A stretch of 64,000 bases of DNA. Source: Heterodera schachtii. Taxonomy: Eukaryota > Nematoda > Chromadorea > Rhabditida > Heteroderidae. Position 1 is the stretch's first letter; the number at the start of each line of letters is the position of its first letter. The position numbers and the translations under genes were made by a program. The DNA lies in contig SIJG01000005.1 in assembly GCA_023374025.1 (NCBI GenBank), positions 608,356-672,355 on the forward strand, written 5' to 3'. This document shows positions 43,801 through 58,800 of this stretch, piece after piece. The notes beneath the pieces were generated by a model that had not been told where the DNA came from, ran no database searches, and saw only the letters and a program-made list of their open reading frames with translations.

Positions 43801-46800
43801 CATGGGTCCACCAGTCAAACGAAACGCCATGTTGGGATAAAATCTGAATTTAAACAAATTTTAATTTAAATATTAATTTAAATTAGTTTTTTTTGGAAAT
43901 TGGACCGTGAAAATTCTCGAAAAATTCAAAAAAAAAATTTCTAATAGCCCGCGACAATAGTTAGGCCTACATTTCCAAGTTTGTCACTATTTTTGTACCA
44001 GAGAATTTCAAACATCATTTTTTTTTTTTTGGCGCAGGGTATACATTTTGGAACCCGTTTTAATTTTTAGGGTTTTCAATAAGATTTTTAGGAAAAAATT
44101 TAGACCTCAAATTAGTGTAAAAAAATTTTGGCGAAATTTCGGTTTATGAAAATTTTTTGAATATTGGGAAAACGTAATTATTTGTAAATTAAAAATCACA
44201 AAAATCGACCATTAGCTCAATTTTTGTAAAAAAGAAAAATGCCCCCAAAATTCTAAATTTACGCTATTTATTAAATTTTATTTCTTAAAAGAATTTATAA
44301 AGTGGTGATTTCTGAAATTTTAAAATGCTTATAAATAATTAATAAAAATTAAATTAAAATGAAAAAAAAAAATTAAATTAAATTATTATTTTTTACCGCC
44401 TGTCTTTTGGGACGTTTTGTTAAAAATTCGTCCCGTTCATTGCCGTCATGGTAACCGAATCGTTCCATGTATTGGTGACCATGGCCAAGCGCCAAATTGT
44501 CCTCAAACGAATTGTCCACCAAATGCAATGGGACGTCCAAATTGGTAGCTAAAATTATTATTATTTTTTTAAATTTCAAATTTTAAATTTCTTTCGTTAT
44601 TTGCAAGTTAAACAATTTTAAAAAATTTGTTTTTTATTGAAAAGTTTTCTTTAATTAAAAATTTCCTTTAAAAATTGTAAAAAATAAGAAGAAAAAAAAA
44701 AAAAATTTATTTTTTAAAATTTTTACGAATGCATTAAAACCTAAATATATTAAAAAGCAGAATGTAATTTCAAAAAATAAAAAATAAAATTTAGTAAAAT
44801 TTTTAGATGCTTTGGAAAATCTTAATTTTTTTTACTAGAAAATTTTGTTTTTGTCAATAGGATGAGGGGAGAAAAACGACATTTAATATATTTTTGTATG
44901 CATTATGCATTAAAAACATAAATAGTATTAAATGCTATTTTAAAAAAGAATATAAAATTTAGCTAAAAATATATTTTTTTTGAAATTTACCTTTATTTAA
45001 ATTTTCCGTGTCCAATGTGTGCCATCCGACATTGGAAACAATTAAATTGTGCGAAAAATTTGAGGAAATGCCATTGATAATAATCTAAAAATGAATTAAA
45101 TATATTTTTTTTTACAAAGAGTATTTTTTAGACTTATATTACTCGCCATTGAAAATACCGTAAAATTATAATAATAATTATCGTAGTATTTGTATTTACC
45201 GTATCCGCGTAGAGCGCATAATTGTGGGCAATTAAGTTGTTCAAAAGGGTAGCCTGTTGAATGCCGTTGCCGAACAGTGCCAATGCGCTAACGGTGGGGG
45301 GGGGGAAAAAAGGGAAATTTTTTAGCGATTTTGAGACAAAATTTTGGCAAAATACAAGAAAATTCACGACCCTGGGAAAATTTTAGCAAACTTTGGCTCA
45401 AATTTATTAACTAAATTGAGTAAAACTTTTAATAAAACCAATTTTTTATTTAAAAAAAAAACTTTAATTTTTCATTTTCCGGGGGGGGGGGGGGGGTTAA
45501 TTAGTTTAGATAGAAAATTTCTGTAAGAAATGTTTACGTGGAATTTGAGTTCAATGCCAATGTGTTGCTCTTGAGTACGGCACTGAGTCGTGCCAACGGA
45601 CTTGAACTGTTCGCGCTCAATAAAAGACCGCCCCGATTGTGGCGCAACGAATTTGCCCGAAATAAAAGCAACTGGAAATAATTGAAAAAGCAATAATTAA
45701 TTATGAATAAAATAAAATGTATAATTAATGATGAATAAAAATTATTTTTGTTTGGATTATGTCAATTTAAATAAATTAACAGAAACGGAACTTATTTGAA
45801 TCAAAAATAGAATTGGAACAAAATTTTTTTTAGAAGAATTTATTAATTCTAATTATATAATTTTCATATTTTATATAAATTGCAAGGGAAAAACAATAAA
45901 ACTTTAATTTATTAAATCACAAAATGGTTTGTTTAATTTATTATTTTCCATAAAATAAACAAAACAAAAAAAAAAACCGAAAAATAAAATCTAAAAATTA
46001 ATAAACATTTATATAATTATTATTTTTGGTTGATCAATTTAAATAAATTAACAAAAATGGGATTTATTTATACTAATTATAGAATGGAATATAAAAAATT
46101 TTAAATGAAATTTATTTTAATTTTTTAATTATTTTTTTGGTGTTATATTAATTTCAAGAGAAAAACAATGCAATCAATTAATTAGCACTGAATTGCTTTA
46201 AAAAATTATTAAATCATTTCCCAAGATGAATTCAATTCAAAAACAAAGTAGATAACGATTTCAAAAAATTTTTAAATTTAAAATATATGTTTTTTATATT
46301 TAATTTAAATAAATATTAATTAATTAATTAATTAAATCAAAAAATAAAGTGCCATTGTGTTGTGCAAATGAAGTTCGGCAGCTTGAAGTGATGTTGAAAT
46401 GTTGCCATACAAATGGTACCCATTGTTGTCCATCACACACTGTTCAATGATCACATTTGGGCCCATCTAAAAAGGTTAATTAATTAATTATTAAAAAAAT
46501 TAATAGCATTATTAAATTTATATAAAATTTATACTATTTAATAGCATTAATTTTATATATATCTGAAAATATAGACAAAAATTATAAAAAATAAGAGATA
46601 AAAATTATTTGTTAAATATTATTATGAAATTTATAAATTTTCAAAAAAAAAATTATTAAAAAAATATATTAAATTTTTATCAAAAGAATTAAGAAAAAAA
46701 TCCTCAAAATATATCATAACCAACAATTTTTTTTTCTTCTTTAAAACCCAAATTGATCATTTGAAAAAATAAAATAAAATTATCAATTGTTTTATAAATC

Positions 46801-49800
46801 ATAATTAATATAATTTTTTGGAAAAACCGAGTAAAAAAAAGTTTTTTGTACATTTATTTATTTATAAATTAATTAAATTTTTAATTTATTTTTAATGATT
46901 TTGGCACAAACTTCGCCAATGTTTCCATATCGCAATGCGCCCCGATCATTGTTCAATAAACGCGAAACTCGCAACGAAATTTCATCCACCGGCTTGGTGC
47001 TGACCGATGCTGTAGGCAAAACTGCAACTTCGGCCAAAAAACCTGGAAAAAATTAAAAAAAAAAAATTTTTTTTGATAGGTCTTCGAGAGGCCTTAAATT
47101 GGCTGAGGCTCAGTAAAATTTGCAATTTTAATGATTTTTAAAAAATTTATATAAAATTTTCAGGAAATCACCAGTGCTCTCTCCTCTACCCCGTCCCCAT
47201 GACGGTCCATTGAAATGGGGGCAACGATCGAAGGATTTGGGATTTTTGTGGCTTGGTCCAAAAGATTTAGGATTTTCACGACTTGGTTCAAGGATTTGGG
47301 ATTTTTGTGGCTTGGTCCAAAAGATTTAGGATTTTCACGACTTGGTCCAGGATTTGGGATTTTTGTGGCTTGGTCCAAAAGATTTAGGATTTTCGCGACT
47401 TGGTCCATGGATTTGGGATTTTGTGGCTTGGTCCAAGCATTTAGGAAAATCGCTGGCGTGGAGAGTTACCACTGGAAAAACAATTTTTGGGTTATTTTTT
47501 GTCTTTTTCTTAAGAAATTTTAGCTCCTTGGAGGGGGAGGATATTATTAGCGATGGATAATTGCTTTTTTCTTGACTATGGCATTACCGTAATCTCCGTC
47601 TGCGGCGGTGGCACGCAAATGTATGCCGAGAAATGGATTTTGGGTTGCAACACTACCGGACAAATCAGATGAAGCATTGAAAATGCGTAACAGAGCAGAA
47701 GAGCTTTAATATGTAAAATCATTTTAAAAAAATAAAAATATTTTTAATTTAAATTAAATACTAAAAAATTTTTTCTTAGAAATTAATGAAGCAAAAATTG
47801 AAAAAATTGAAAAGCCGAGAAATTAATTAATTTAATTGGCATAAAGTAAATCATTGATGTAATAATGCTTAAATGTAGCTTTGAAAATAAACATGAAGAC
47901 CATAAAACATGGACTCACAATAAACGGCAAAGGTTAATTTTTTATCGATTTTAGAATTTTTTTTAATTTAAAAGCGTTTTTTTGGAAGTAAAAAAATAAT
48001 AATTATTTGGTGGTTCAAAACAAATTTATAGTCGTCATTTTCTAAATTTTTCATTAGATACATTTTTTCTCAAAAATCTATAGTATTCACAAATTTTCAA
48101 ACCCTTTGGCGCCAAATTAAAAATTAATTTAAAAAAATTTTACGAAAATTTTGTGCCCGCATAAATATGCAAGGCGTCCGGCCTCGGCACGCCAGCCGGC
48201 CCCTGGTAGAAATTTGCTTGCAACAGACGGAAGCCCAACGGACGTTGAACACCACCAGTGGTGGTGGTGGTGGTGGAGGACCTGGACCAACTGCTGCTGA
48301 ACACCTTCACACAGTCCACCGGATATGAATCGTATTTGTAGTACAGTATGACACGCCCAGAGACCTGTGCATTTATTCGAAAAAATTTTTAATTTAAATA
48401 TATTGTTAGTTGAGAATTTTATTGTTTTCCCCGGGTTCAAGGGCTTTAAGCCTTCTCAAATTACTGTTTTTAAGGAGAGAAATATTTATTATAAGGAAAA
48501 GCATCGATTAAAATGATATCGATGTATTAAAAAACACACACACATATAAGTTTGGTTCAATAAAAAAAATAAATTATTTCAGAGTTCAGGATTCAGCCTA
48601 TCAGTTTAAATCACCGAAAAATATTCAAATAGCAATTTCTGTTTTATAAAGAATATTATTTTGTTTAAAAATTTTAAAGAATTTATTTTTTCCCGCAATT
48701 TTTCAAGGACATAACCAGGACTAATTCTTAATTAAGCCAAAAATTCAAAAATTTTGTGGTGAAACGTCAGTTTTTTAATTTTTGTCTGAATCAAATTTCA
48801 TTGACCACCCACCACCACCTCTCACCTTCACTTGTTTGCCCATTGAACAAATGTCAAGCATTCCCGGCACATGGTACGGTATTGTGATTGGGCCATACGG
48901 TACACGGAATGAATGGCCTGTAGATGAAGCAGGTGCAGATGCACTGCTTGACATTGAGTCGATTGTTGACTGCGAAATGGATAAAATAATTATATTAAAT
49001 TTTTCGGATTTTTAAAATTTAATGAAGATTTTTTTATAGTTCAATCCCAGATTTAATTGGTCCTGAAAATTTATTGGTTAAGTAGTTGTTCATTGCCTCC
49101 GGTCTCAGAAAAATCTACGAAAACTTTAGCCTCAGTTTAAATTATACAATGTCAATACAATACTAAAACTCGCTGTCCATTAATCTTCTTCACCGTTTCA
49201 TTATCTCACAATTTAATCCCCCCGATTTTATTGTCACAGAAAAATTGTTGATATGAAATTTATAAAAAGCGTAAATTTAAAAAAGTAAAAATGAAAAATT
49301 TTACCTATGTTTTTTTCGAAAATTTTTGTTTTTTTTTTCTTCTCAAGCACCGATTAAATTATCCATCATCCATTATCTTCTTTATAATTTCCTTATTTTC
49401 GCAATTTTAGAAACATTGATGGGATGAAATATATTGTCTCCAACCGATTTGGACCCATTAAAAAGCGTAAATTAAAAAAATAAAATAAAAACAAAAAAAT
49501 TTAGTTAAATTTTTTCAAAATTTTCACGCTGATTTTATTGTTCCCGCAAAATTGATGGCATAAAACTTTTTGTTTTCAACTAAAAAGCGTAAATTAAAAA
49601 ATAGAAATTTTTATCCAAATTTTTCAAATTTAACGGATTTTTAATTTTTTTTTTTTCAGTTTCAGTTTCAATTTTATTTAATTTAATTGCTTGTTTTGCC
49701 ATTGAATTCATTCACTACACCTGCAATGTTGTGGCCAAAATGTTGACACCGATGCCGCGGTTGTCCGAAATGTTCAGTCGACTCAGCACAATGTTGTTGC

Positions 49801-52800
49801 TCGGGTGGAGCAGCTGCAGCGCGTGCATGGACGAATTGGTCACATTGACATTTTGCAACACTGGCGCACGCCGAATCACTTGCTAAACGCAACATTAAAT
49901 GAATAATTAATAATGCTAAATTAACTAAATGAAAGTAAATTCAATTAAAATAAATAATTAAATAAAATAATAAAATTGGAATAATTAAATTAATGAATAG
50001 AAAAAATAAATAAATCAAATAAATTAAATAATAAATAAAGTTAATTAATTAAATGAGAATAAATGAATTGAAATTGAAATTAAAATAAAATAAATAATAA
50101 ATAAATAAATAAAATAATTGTAATAAAATAAAATAATGAACAGAATAAATTAAAAGGTTTATCAATTAGAAATTAAAATACATGTCATTTATTTAATCAT
50201 GTTCTGGTGTCATGACAACACGTAAATTAATAGGAAATTCTTGTACACAAATTTTATTACCCTTTAAAATTTATTGCGCCTCTGTGGATAATGAAATTTT
50301 GGGAACAGGACAAAATCCCGCCGCCGAAATCACGCCGGCCGAAATCACGCCGGGACAAAATCACGCCGCTAGAAATTTTTTTAAAAAATTTCAAACCTAG
50401 AATTTTTTCAAGAAAAAATTCTTAGAAAATTTTTTTATAGGAAAATTTAAGGAAAAAAAATTTTGAAAAATTTTCAGCGATTTTTTTTTTTGGAATTTTA
50501 TGATAAATTACTAAGTTTTTTTGAAAATTTTCCAATTTTTCTTTGAAATTTTCTTATAAAAAAATTTCTAAGAATTTTTTCTTGAAAAAATTTTGTTTTA
50601 AAAATTTTTTAAAATTTCTAGCGGCGTGATTTTGTCCCGGCGTGATTTCGGCCGGCGTGATTTTGGGGTGCACCCGAAATTTTGCAGGAAAAAAAATTGA
50701 AGAAATTTATATGAAAATGTTATTATCCCTAAATTGTTGTGCCGTGTCGGTTCCCGAAAAATAAGCTAAATTTCTGTGCTCGTGGAAATTAATTACATTT
50801 AATTTAATAAATTAAATTAATGAAAAGTTTATAAATAATAAAATTTGATTTATAAGCACACTTAACAAGTATCAATAGTTATATGTATGTGTCCCCTGCT
50901 GGTGTCATGACAACTCGTAAAAATAGGCAATTTTTGCTCCTACTAACCATTTTTAGATAGGGTAATGAAATTTTGAAGAAAAAAAAAATCGAATAAATAT
51001 ATAAAAAAAATGCTATTATCTCTAATTTTCGGTATTGGCGGTCGCGGTATACCCCGAAAATAACATAAATTTTTGTGGTCGGAGTCGAGGGCGAGAACGG
51101 GGATGAGGCATAGTCCGAAAAAATGACTTAAACTTTCGGGGTCGGTGGGTCGGTGCTGGGACGTTAGTCAAAAAACCATCAAATGGAAAAATTTTGACAG
51201 AAAATTATTCATAATTCCGCATTAAATGGATCAAGTTTTATAATCTTGATATTTTTCGATAGCACTAAGTGTTTTCTATTATCCTACAAAATTTTAAAAA
51301 AATTCTTTAAGTTTAAAAAAAGTTATGACCTGAGAAGCTCAAAAAACCAAGTTTTTTTTTTGAATTTTTAGTCATAACTTTCTTGAAACTTAACGAAATT
51401 TTTTGAAATTTTGCAGACTAATAAAAAACACATAGGGCTATCGAAAGATATCAAGAATTAAAAATTTGGTTGCTTTTGAGTATGGTTTTTTGACTAACGC
51501 CCATTATGATGGTTTTTGACTAACGTCATAGCACCGGTGGGTCGAGGATGGGATTGGGACCTTCATTACCCTACCTCGAAATATTGAATTTAAAAACAAA
51601 AATGTTTTAATAGGCTTTCTTAAAATATGTAATTATTTATTCATTTATATAATCGAATTTAATAATAAATTTTAAAAAAATTTTTTTTATAAAAATTTAA
51701 GAAATAATAATGAAAAAATTGCTTACGAGTGCAGCGCCATGAAGTGTGTCATTGTGAACGCGGCCACCGCCGAACACCTTAGGATTAATTAAATGTAAAT
51801 TAATTTGATCTATCAAGAGTATGGCTGTGATCTTGACATAAAAGGCGTAGCCAGACCCTTGGCTTCGGGGGGGGGGGCTGAAGTCAAAAATTCGATTTTT
51901 AGGGGTGTATTTTTCGTTTGTTGAAATCCCGAACGCCGGGAAGAATTTTTGAGTATTTTAATTCAATTTTGTTAAGAAAATTTCTTAAAATTTCTAAAAA
52001 TCTACCGAAAATTTTTACTTTTTTGGGTTTCGGGGGGAGGGGCTTTAGCCCCCTCAGCCCCCCCCCTGCCTACGCCCTTGCTTGGCATATTAATAATAGC
52101 TTAATTAAAAATTCAGTTGCCTATTTTGGCATTTTCGAATTTTAGGCGAATAATTCTTTTAATAAAAAAAAATCATTGAACTAAGCCCAGGGATGATCCC
52201 AAGATTTCTGCTTGGAGTGCATGCATACCGTCTCCGGAAGATGGATGGCTTCATTAGTCCGACTTAGAAAATTTTTTTTTTTTTTTTTAGAAATTTTACC
52301 ATTTTTAACAGATTTTCATCAACAATTTAGTAATCTTTTGGATTTTTGAGAAAATTCAATTCACTTCAACATGGCGCAGAATGGAGCGTTCATCATCTTC
52401 CCCATCTTGGTGATCTGCTGTTGTTCCTGCAGTGCCAACTTGGCCATGTTCCAACGAATATTTTGCGAATGTGATGCCCCCCCAATGGCCAATGTAATCG
52501 GGCGACAAAGCACCTGGAAAATTTTGTAATTTTTGTAAAAATAATCTTTTTTTGCGGAAAATTTTGCCGTCAGGCCCGCAGTGCACGTAATTGAACTGCT
52601 CGGAGTTGATGCATTGCCAATCGCTTAATGTGGCAGTCAGACGAAGTGCACAGCTCTCCAAACGGCGTTCAAAGCCTACAATTGTTAAAACATTTATTAA
52701 TTTTTAAATTTGTTTAAAACATTTTTTCATATTTTTTTTTTAAAGTTGGAAAAATTATAAATGTTAGAACTGAAAACATTTAATTATAAAATAAATAATA

Positions 52801-55800
52801 ATTTGCTGAAAATATAAATCTTTTTTTTTGTTAAAGAAGAAGACAAGATTTTGATATAAATTAAAAATTAAATTTGAAATTTATTCCATATTTTCTTCAA
52901 AAAATAATATTTTAAAATAAATAGAATTAAATTTGAATTTATTCAATAAAAATTAAATCGCTCGAACAAAATTCTTGAAAAATTAAATATTTTAAAATTT
53001 TAATTAAATTTAAATTTTTTCATTATAAATTAAAACATTCGAATCAATTTTAAAAATAATAATAATAATTTAAAAATTAGATTAAATTAAATTTATTTTA
53101 TTACTGCTCGATTCGAACCAAATTTTTCAAAAAATTAAAATATTTTATAATTATTATTTAATTAATTTTCGTCTTCCGCCCAACCTCGGCATTCGCGTGG
53201 TTCCATGTATGTCTTCAGAATGCGCAGTTGTGGATTGTAGTCCCATTGTGGTGTAAGCCAACTGTAAGCATTCTGCGGGCCAAACCCTAACTCACGGCAG
53301 ACCACCTGTGGTGAATTTATGAAAACAATGATCAAAAATATGCAAAATTTAAGACTGATTAAAGCAAAAATGAATAAATTATGCCAAATAATCTGATCAG
53401 AGCAAAATATGCAAAATTATGTTTGATCTCAAAAGTTTTTAAAATTAAAAATTTTCAAAAAATCTTAGAATTTTTTATATGTAAAAAAAAAGTTTTTTGC
53501 CAGTTTATTTAAAGATTTATGCTTGAAGTACTATGTTTTTTCAAAATTTTTCCCCAAAAAGGGCAAAAATTTTTCATGTTTTTTTTTCTTGAAATTTTCT
53601 TACAAAAAATTTTTGAATGTTTTTTTTTTTGAAAAATTTAGAAATAATGGACTGATCAAGTAATATGTAATTAAAAGTTAAATATACAATTTTTATTAAT
53701 TGAATCACTCTGTCTGATCAAATATTTAAATTAACATTTTGGGCTGTTCCGGAACTGATCACTCTCGTAGTGATCAGGATCAGGTTGGACTTTGACTGAC
53801 CGATCACCAGACCCTTTCTTACTTGGGCATTTCGTAGCGTAAAATGCCGATCACACGACGGCACCATTTCACCACTTGTGCCATTGTAAATGAACAAAAA
53901 TCCTCGGGTTTTTCTCGGCCGACCCTGCTCAATCAGGCGAACACTGAGCAATTGTTTTTGTGGGTTTTCACGCCGAATTTCAGGGAATTGTCGAAAAACG
54001 TCGTCCAGCGGAGAAACAATGCGACGATGGCGACGAAAATGTGATTTATGTCGGTGAAGTAGCATTTCCACATATTTCCATTCAATGTCAAAATGTTTAA
54101 AACTAAAAAGAATTTTAAAAAATGTAAAAAATAAATTTATAAAATTTTTTAAATTTTGGAAATATTAAAAAACGATTTTTATAATTTTGAAAACAATGCT
54201 TAATAAATGTATAAACTTATTAAGAAATAATATTTTAACAAAGTCCAACAATTAGAATTATTTATAAATTAATTAATAATTTAAAAAAAATTTAAATTAT
54301 AAAAGAATAAAAAATAATTAATTAATGAATAATGTTTTTTTTTTAAAATCAAATAAAATTTGTTTAATTAATTATTTAGAAACAAGAAAATATATGTTAT
54401 TTTGTGAAATTTAAAATAATTTTTATAAAATTGCATTTTTAAGATGAAAAACGATAACTTTTGTGCGAATTGTGAAGAAAAACAAAATTAAAGAAATAAT
54501 TTGTTTAAAAATATTCTAACAAAGTCCATCTTATTAAATATTAATTAATTAATTTATTATTTAAATAAAAAAATTTATTTTTTTCTTTTTTTTTTTTAAT
54601 TTTTACCTTCGTCCATGGCGATGTCTTCGCGTTTTGTGCCATTTGTCATTGTGCCGTACTGCATTCAATGGTGTGTTCCGTTTATATTTTGTCCCAATTT
54701 TTCCATGTTGTTCCCCAAATTCGGTGGCATTGATGGGTTTAAAACGGATGGGCTAAAATAAAATTTTTATTGTTTAAATTTGTACCAAAAAAAAAAATTG
54801 GGTTATTTTTCAGAAAAAAAAAAATATATATAAAAATGATTTTTTGGATTTTTTGGAAGCTGAATATCTAATAATGTAATAACGGGAACCGGCCACTTCG
54901 GTGCGGGCCATTTCGGCGCCGTTTCAAATAACTTTTTTCATTATCAACCAAATTAAATATTTTTATTATCATTCGATAGCTCTTGAGATTCTCTATTAGC
55001 CTGCAAAATTTCAAAAAATTTCATCTGTTTACAAAAAAGTTATGGCCAAAAAACCGCAAAAATTGACATTTTCTTGGCTTTTTCGGTGCCGCGTGCCATA
55101 ACTTTTTTATTTTTGAATCATTCATTTCTATTTTGGCATTTAAATATAGAACACACATAGAGCTTGCAAATGATGCCAGAATGGCTAAAGTTGACTGACA
55201 AATAAAAAAGTTATAGCATTTCAAAATTTGCGGCGCCGAAATGGTCCGCGCCGAAGTGACCCCGACCCTGTAATAACTATTGTAATTTCGAAGCCAGGCA
55301 AAAATTTAAAAAAAAAAGTTGGTAATAAATTTTTCAATTTTTAGCAAAATTCTGCAAAAAAACAACAACATTAAAATTGGGAAGTTTTCAAAAAAATATA
55401 TGAAAAAATATTTTTTATTATTTTTCTAACACACTATTAAGGTAAATTTCATTTTTCATTGTCTGAAAAAAATTCCTCGCAAAGTTTAGAAAATTTGTGA
55501 AATTATTCGTGCTATTTTTAAATTGTTTTCTTTTACATATTTAAATTTACCAATAATTTTGATTATGTTTTCAATTTTTTTTATGAAAAATTAAATAAAA
55601 AAATGAAAATCACCAATTTTTATTTTAAATAAATTAATTTTTTTTTATCTATATGTATTTCTCCTTTAATTTAATTTAAAAATATTTTTCATTTAATTTT
55701 TTATTCATTTCCACGGCACCTGCCAAAGTGTGCCATCGGCAATTAAATTTCCGTACACCAAAATTCGCACATTTGGCCACACATGCACTTCCACATTCTT

Positions 55801-58800
55801 CTCAATGGTCAGTGTGGCACCGGGCATTATGGTCAAATCGCGGGTGATACGGTAGGGCCGAAAGGGACGGTAGTAATAGGGGAAAGGGTACCTGAAAAGA
55901 CAAAAAAATCAGAATGTATTTTTGTAAATTAAAAGTAATTAAAGAAATTAAATTAAAACATGGACTTGAAAAAATTATAAAAAATAAAAAATTAAGATTT
56001 AAATGAAAGAAACTTTTCAAAATTTGAACATTCCCTGGAATATGTAATTGATGAAAATTTGAAATTTAAGCAATTATAAATAAATCCAAAAAATAAGGGG
56101 TTTAAATGACAGAAATTTTAAAAGTTTGACAATTCCCCTGGAAGATTATGATGATTTAAAGGATTAAGAAGATTTTAAATTATAATTCTATTTAATTGCC
56201 AATTTGCAAAAATTGTTTGACCATTTTTCTGGCTCCAATTCCAATTTACGATCGGTCCAAATGCGTCCACGTAAATCATGGAGTGGTGTCTCCGTGGTAC
56301 GCGGGTCTGGTGACCAAGACAATTGACCACGCTCAGGTGTCCACCTAAATTTGTACAATTTAATCATTAATTTCTATAATTTAATATTTTTTAAAATAAA
56401 AATTCACCAAAAATTGATGAACAATTCTTCGGTTGTATAGTAAGGTGTTGTCAATGCCGTACAGAACGAATTCCAATCATCCACATCAAACACCTTAAAA
56501 ATGTTTTTAAATTAATTTAATTTATTTATTTTAATATTAGCAATTCTCACTCCCCCCCCCCCTCTCCCCCACTTCAAAAAATTCAAAAAAAAATTTTAAA
56601 TCAAACTTCTCAATTTTTTCTTGAAAAAATTTTGCTTGAATATTGAGTAAGATTCCTGAAATTTTGTTTAGAAAATTATGATTTCTCTCAGAAAAAAATT
56701 TTTTTTTTTTTGAATTTTAATGAGGGCCCCATTCATTGCTAATGTTTGCTAGCTCAAACTTCATTCTGCAAAATTTCACCAAGGTACAAAAAATCTATGG
56801 CCAAAATGGCTAGGAAAAAGTTAGTTTTTTTTTTTTTTTGAATGTTTTTGGCCCTGACTTTTTTTGTTCATAAACAAAAAAAAAAAAATTTTAATTAGCA
56901 ATTAATAATTTTTCAAGAACGCTTTCGAACATAATCGTTAAATAAATTTTCAAAATTTTCCCACCCTTTGTCCCAATTGCGCCTCGTTGGCCACCCCCCA
57001 AAAATTGTGTGTGGCATTCAAAATTTCATCAGATGAAGCAGCTAATTGGGGCTGAAGTGCTGCGACCAATTCAAAATCCAACAAAACATTTCTTAAATTT
57101 ACAAAAAATATTTAATTTTTTTAAAAATTTTCGAATTTTTTCCATTTTTACTTAAATCTGTTGAAATGTATGGCCACTTTTTGTGCACCAAATATGCCAA
57201 TTGTGTATGATCGTGGCCACATTTCAGCATAATCATCAGTTGGATGTAAAAAACGATTAAACTAAAATGTGATTAAATTCAAAACATTTACTATTTCATT
57301 TTTTTATTAATTAAAATTAAATTATTTTTTATATGAAAATAATAATAATAATTTATTATAAAAACCAATTCAGCCCGATAAGTTTTATTAACAATGATAT
57401 AAATGTAATTAATTAATAATTATTTTAATCATTTTTTTAATTACTGTAATGATTAGTACTGATAAGGGTAAAATTTCACAAATTTCTTCAAATTCGTTAA
57501 ATTTATGATAAAAAAAACTCGAAACTGGCTAAATATGTTATGGAAAATCATTTAGAAGCTAAAAATTTATTAATTTTGAAGAATATTGGTAAAAAATATC
57601 GAAAATTTCCATGTTTGGATTTATTATGGCATAGCATAAATTTCCAATGTTTTAGGAAGTTCATTTTTATAACAATTTCGAGAAAAAATAAATGAATAAA
57701 GGCATCGAAATTAATTTTATAATTAAATTAAAAATAATTTTATTACGGTTACTGTACCTGAAAATAATTGTACTGTATTTGTGCCGGTGCTTCGTCAACG
57801 CGCAAATGTTGGCTTGTTGTCTCCATGCGGACCATCCAATTGCCAAAATTTGTGAAAAATCTGTTCCGTTCCATCACCAATTGTTTTTCCATGCCCAACA
57901 GTTGAACAATTCCCTGAAACAAAAATTATGAAAAAAATTTTTAGTGCTAACTGAGCGCCGTCAATTTGAGTACCATACTCTGGAACCTCCATTTAAAAAT
58001 AAGGTAGAAAATGAATTACCCCTGGTTTTTTAAACAAAATTTCAAGGAAATTGAAATTTTTTTTTATTAAATGGTTAAAAGAAGCGAGAAAAAAATTCCA
58101 GGCCCTAATTTTTTAAACAAAAATCAATGTTCGAAAAGGATTTTTTTTTTCAGGAAAATTAAAAATTTTGAATAAAATCAATGTTCGAAAAGGATTTTTT
58201 TTTTCAGGAAAATTAAAAATTTTGAATAAAAATGATAAAATTTCTTTTAATAAAAATAAAGTTTCCTTTTTTTTTCATTTATACTAGAGGAATATAGGAA
58301 AAAAGAAAAAGAAAAAATTTTAAATTCCAGGCCTTAGTAATAAAAATTTTAAAAAAAAAATGTTAATTTGAAATTATTCCATTTCTTACATGGTCCAAAG
58401 ATGCGTAATTATCCGTGAAATTGTTGGAAGAAATATTTGCAAACGCAAAATATCCTGACAACTGCACCATGAAATCATAATTGCGCTAAATGAATAAAAA
58501 ATAAAATAAAAATTAAATTAGACAAGGCACAAATTTAAGCAAAAAAATAAAAAAGAAATATTTTAAAAATTAAGAAAATGCGATATTAAAAAATAATAAA
58601 TAAATATTCAAATTAAATTAAATAAGACAAGGCACAAATTTAGGCAAAAAAAATAAAAAATAAATATTTTAAAAATTAAGAAAATTCGATATTAAAAAAT
58701 AATAAATAAATATTCTACCGTCAGCAGGCAAAATGTGGGCCAAAAATAATATTTAATTGTTAAAAGATAAATTCTTTTCTGGTACATAATCCTCCAAATT

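Larger units (their letters stand above)
43097..52513 (-). other. Bark-like gene: second beta-helix (exons 18-31)
   Basis: Family landmarks in order: IGHWGGITFAKYS, SILRHVEVFGGGRVHNDTLH, PVLQNVNVTNSSMHALQLL, TIPYHVPGMLDIC, VILYYKYDSYPVDCVKVF, GFLAEVAVLPT, RANSLRHNRGGLLLSANSS, ATLLNNLIAHNYALYADT, HGVSFDWWTHVGPAEMGRYR, QNLFNNPRNDFELTTTE and VIDARNNYWGPPGT. Exon 22 carries an (ACC)6 tract coding poly-Thr (~48,250-48,275). Donors at 46,353 and 43,671 appear to be GC. Confidence 0.8.

Noticed and set aside
47160..47560. Open frames with repeated WSKRFRIF or NPKSFGPS words
   Set aside because: They translate the 59-bp intronic minisatellite, which lies between two well-supported Bark-like exons.
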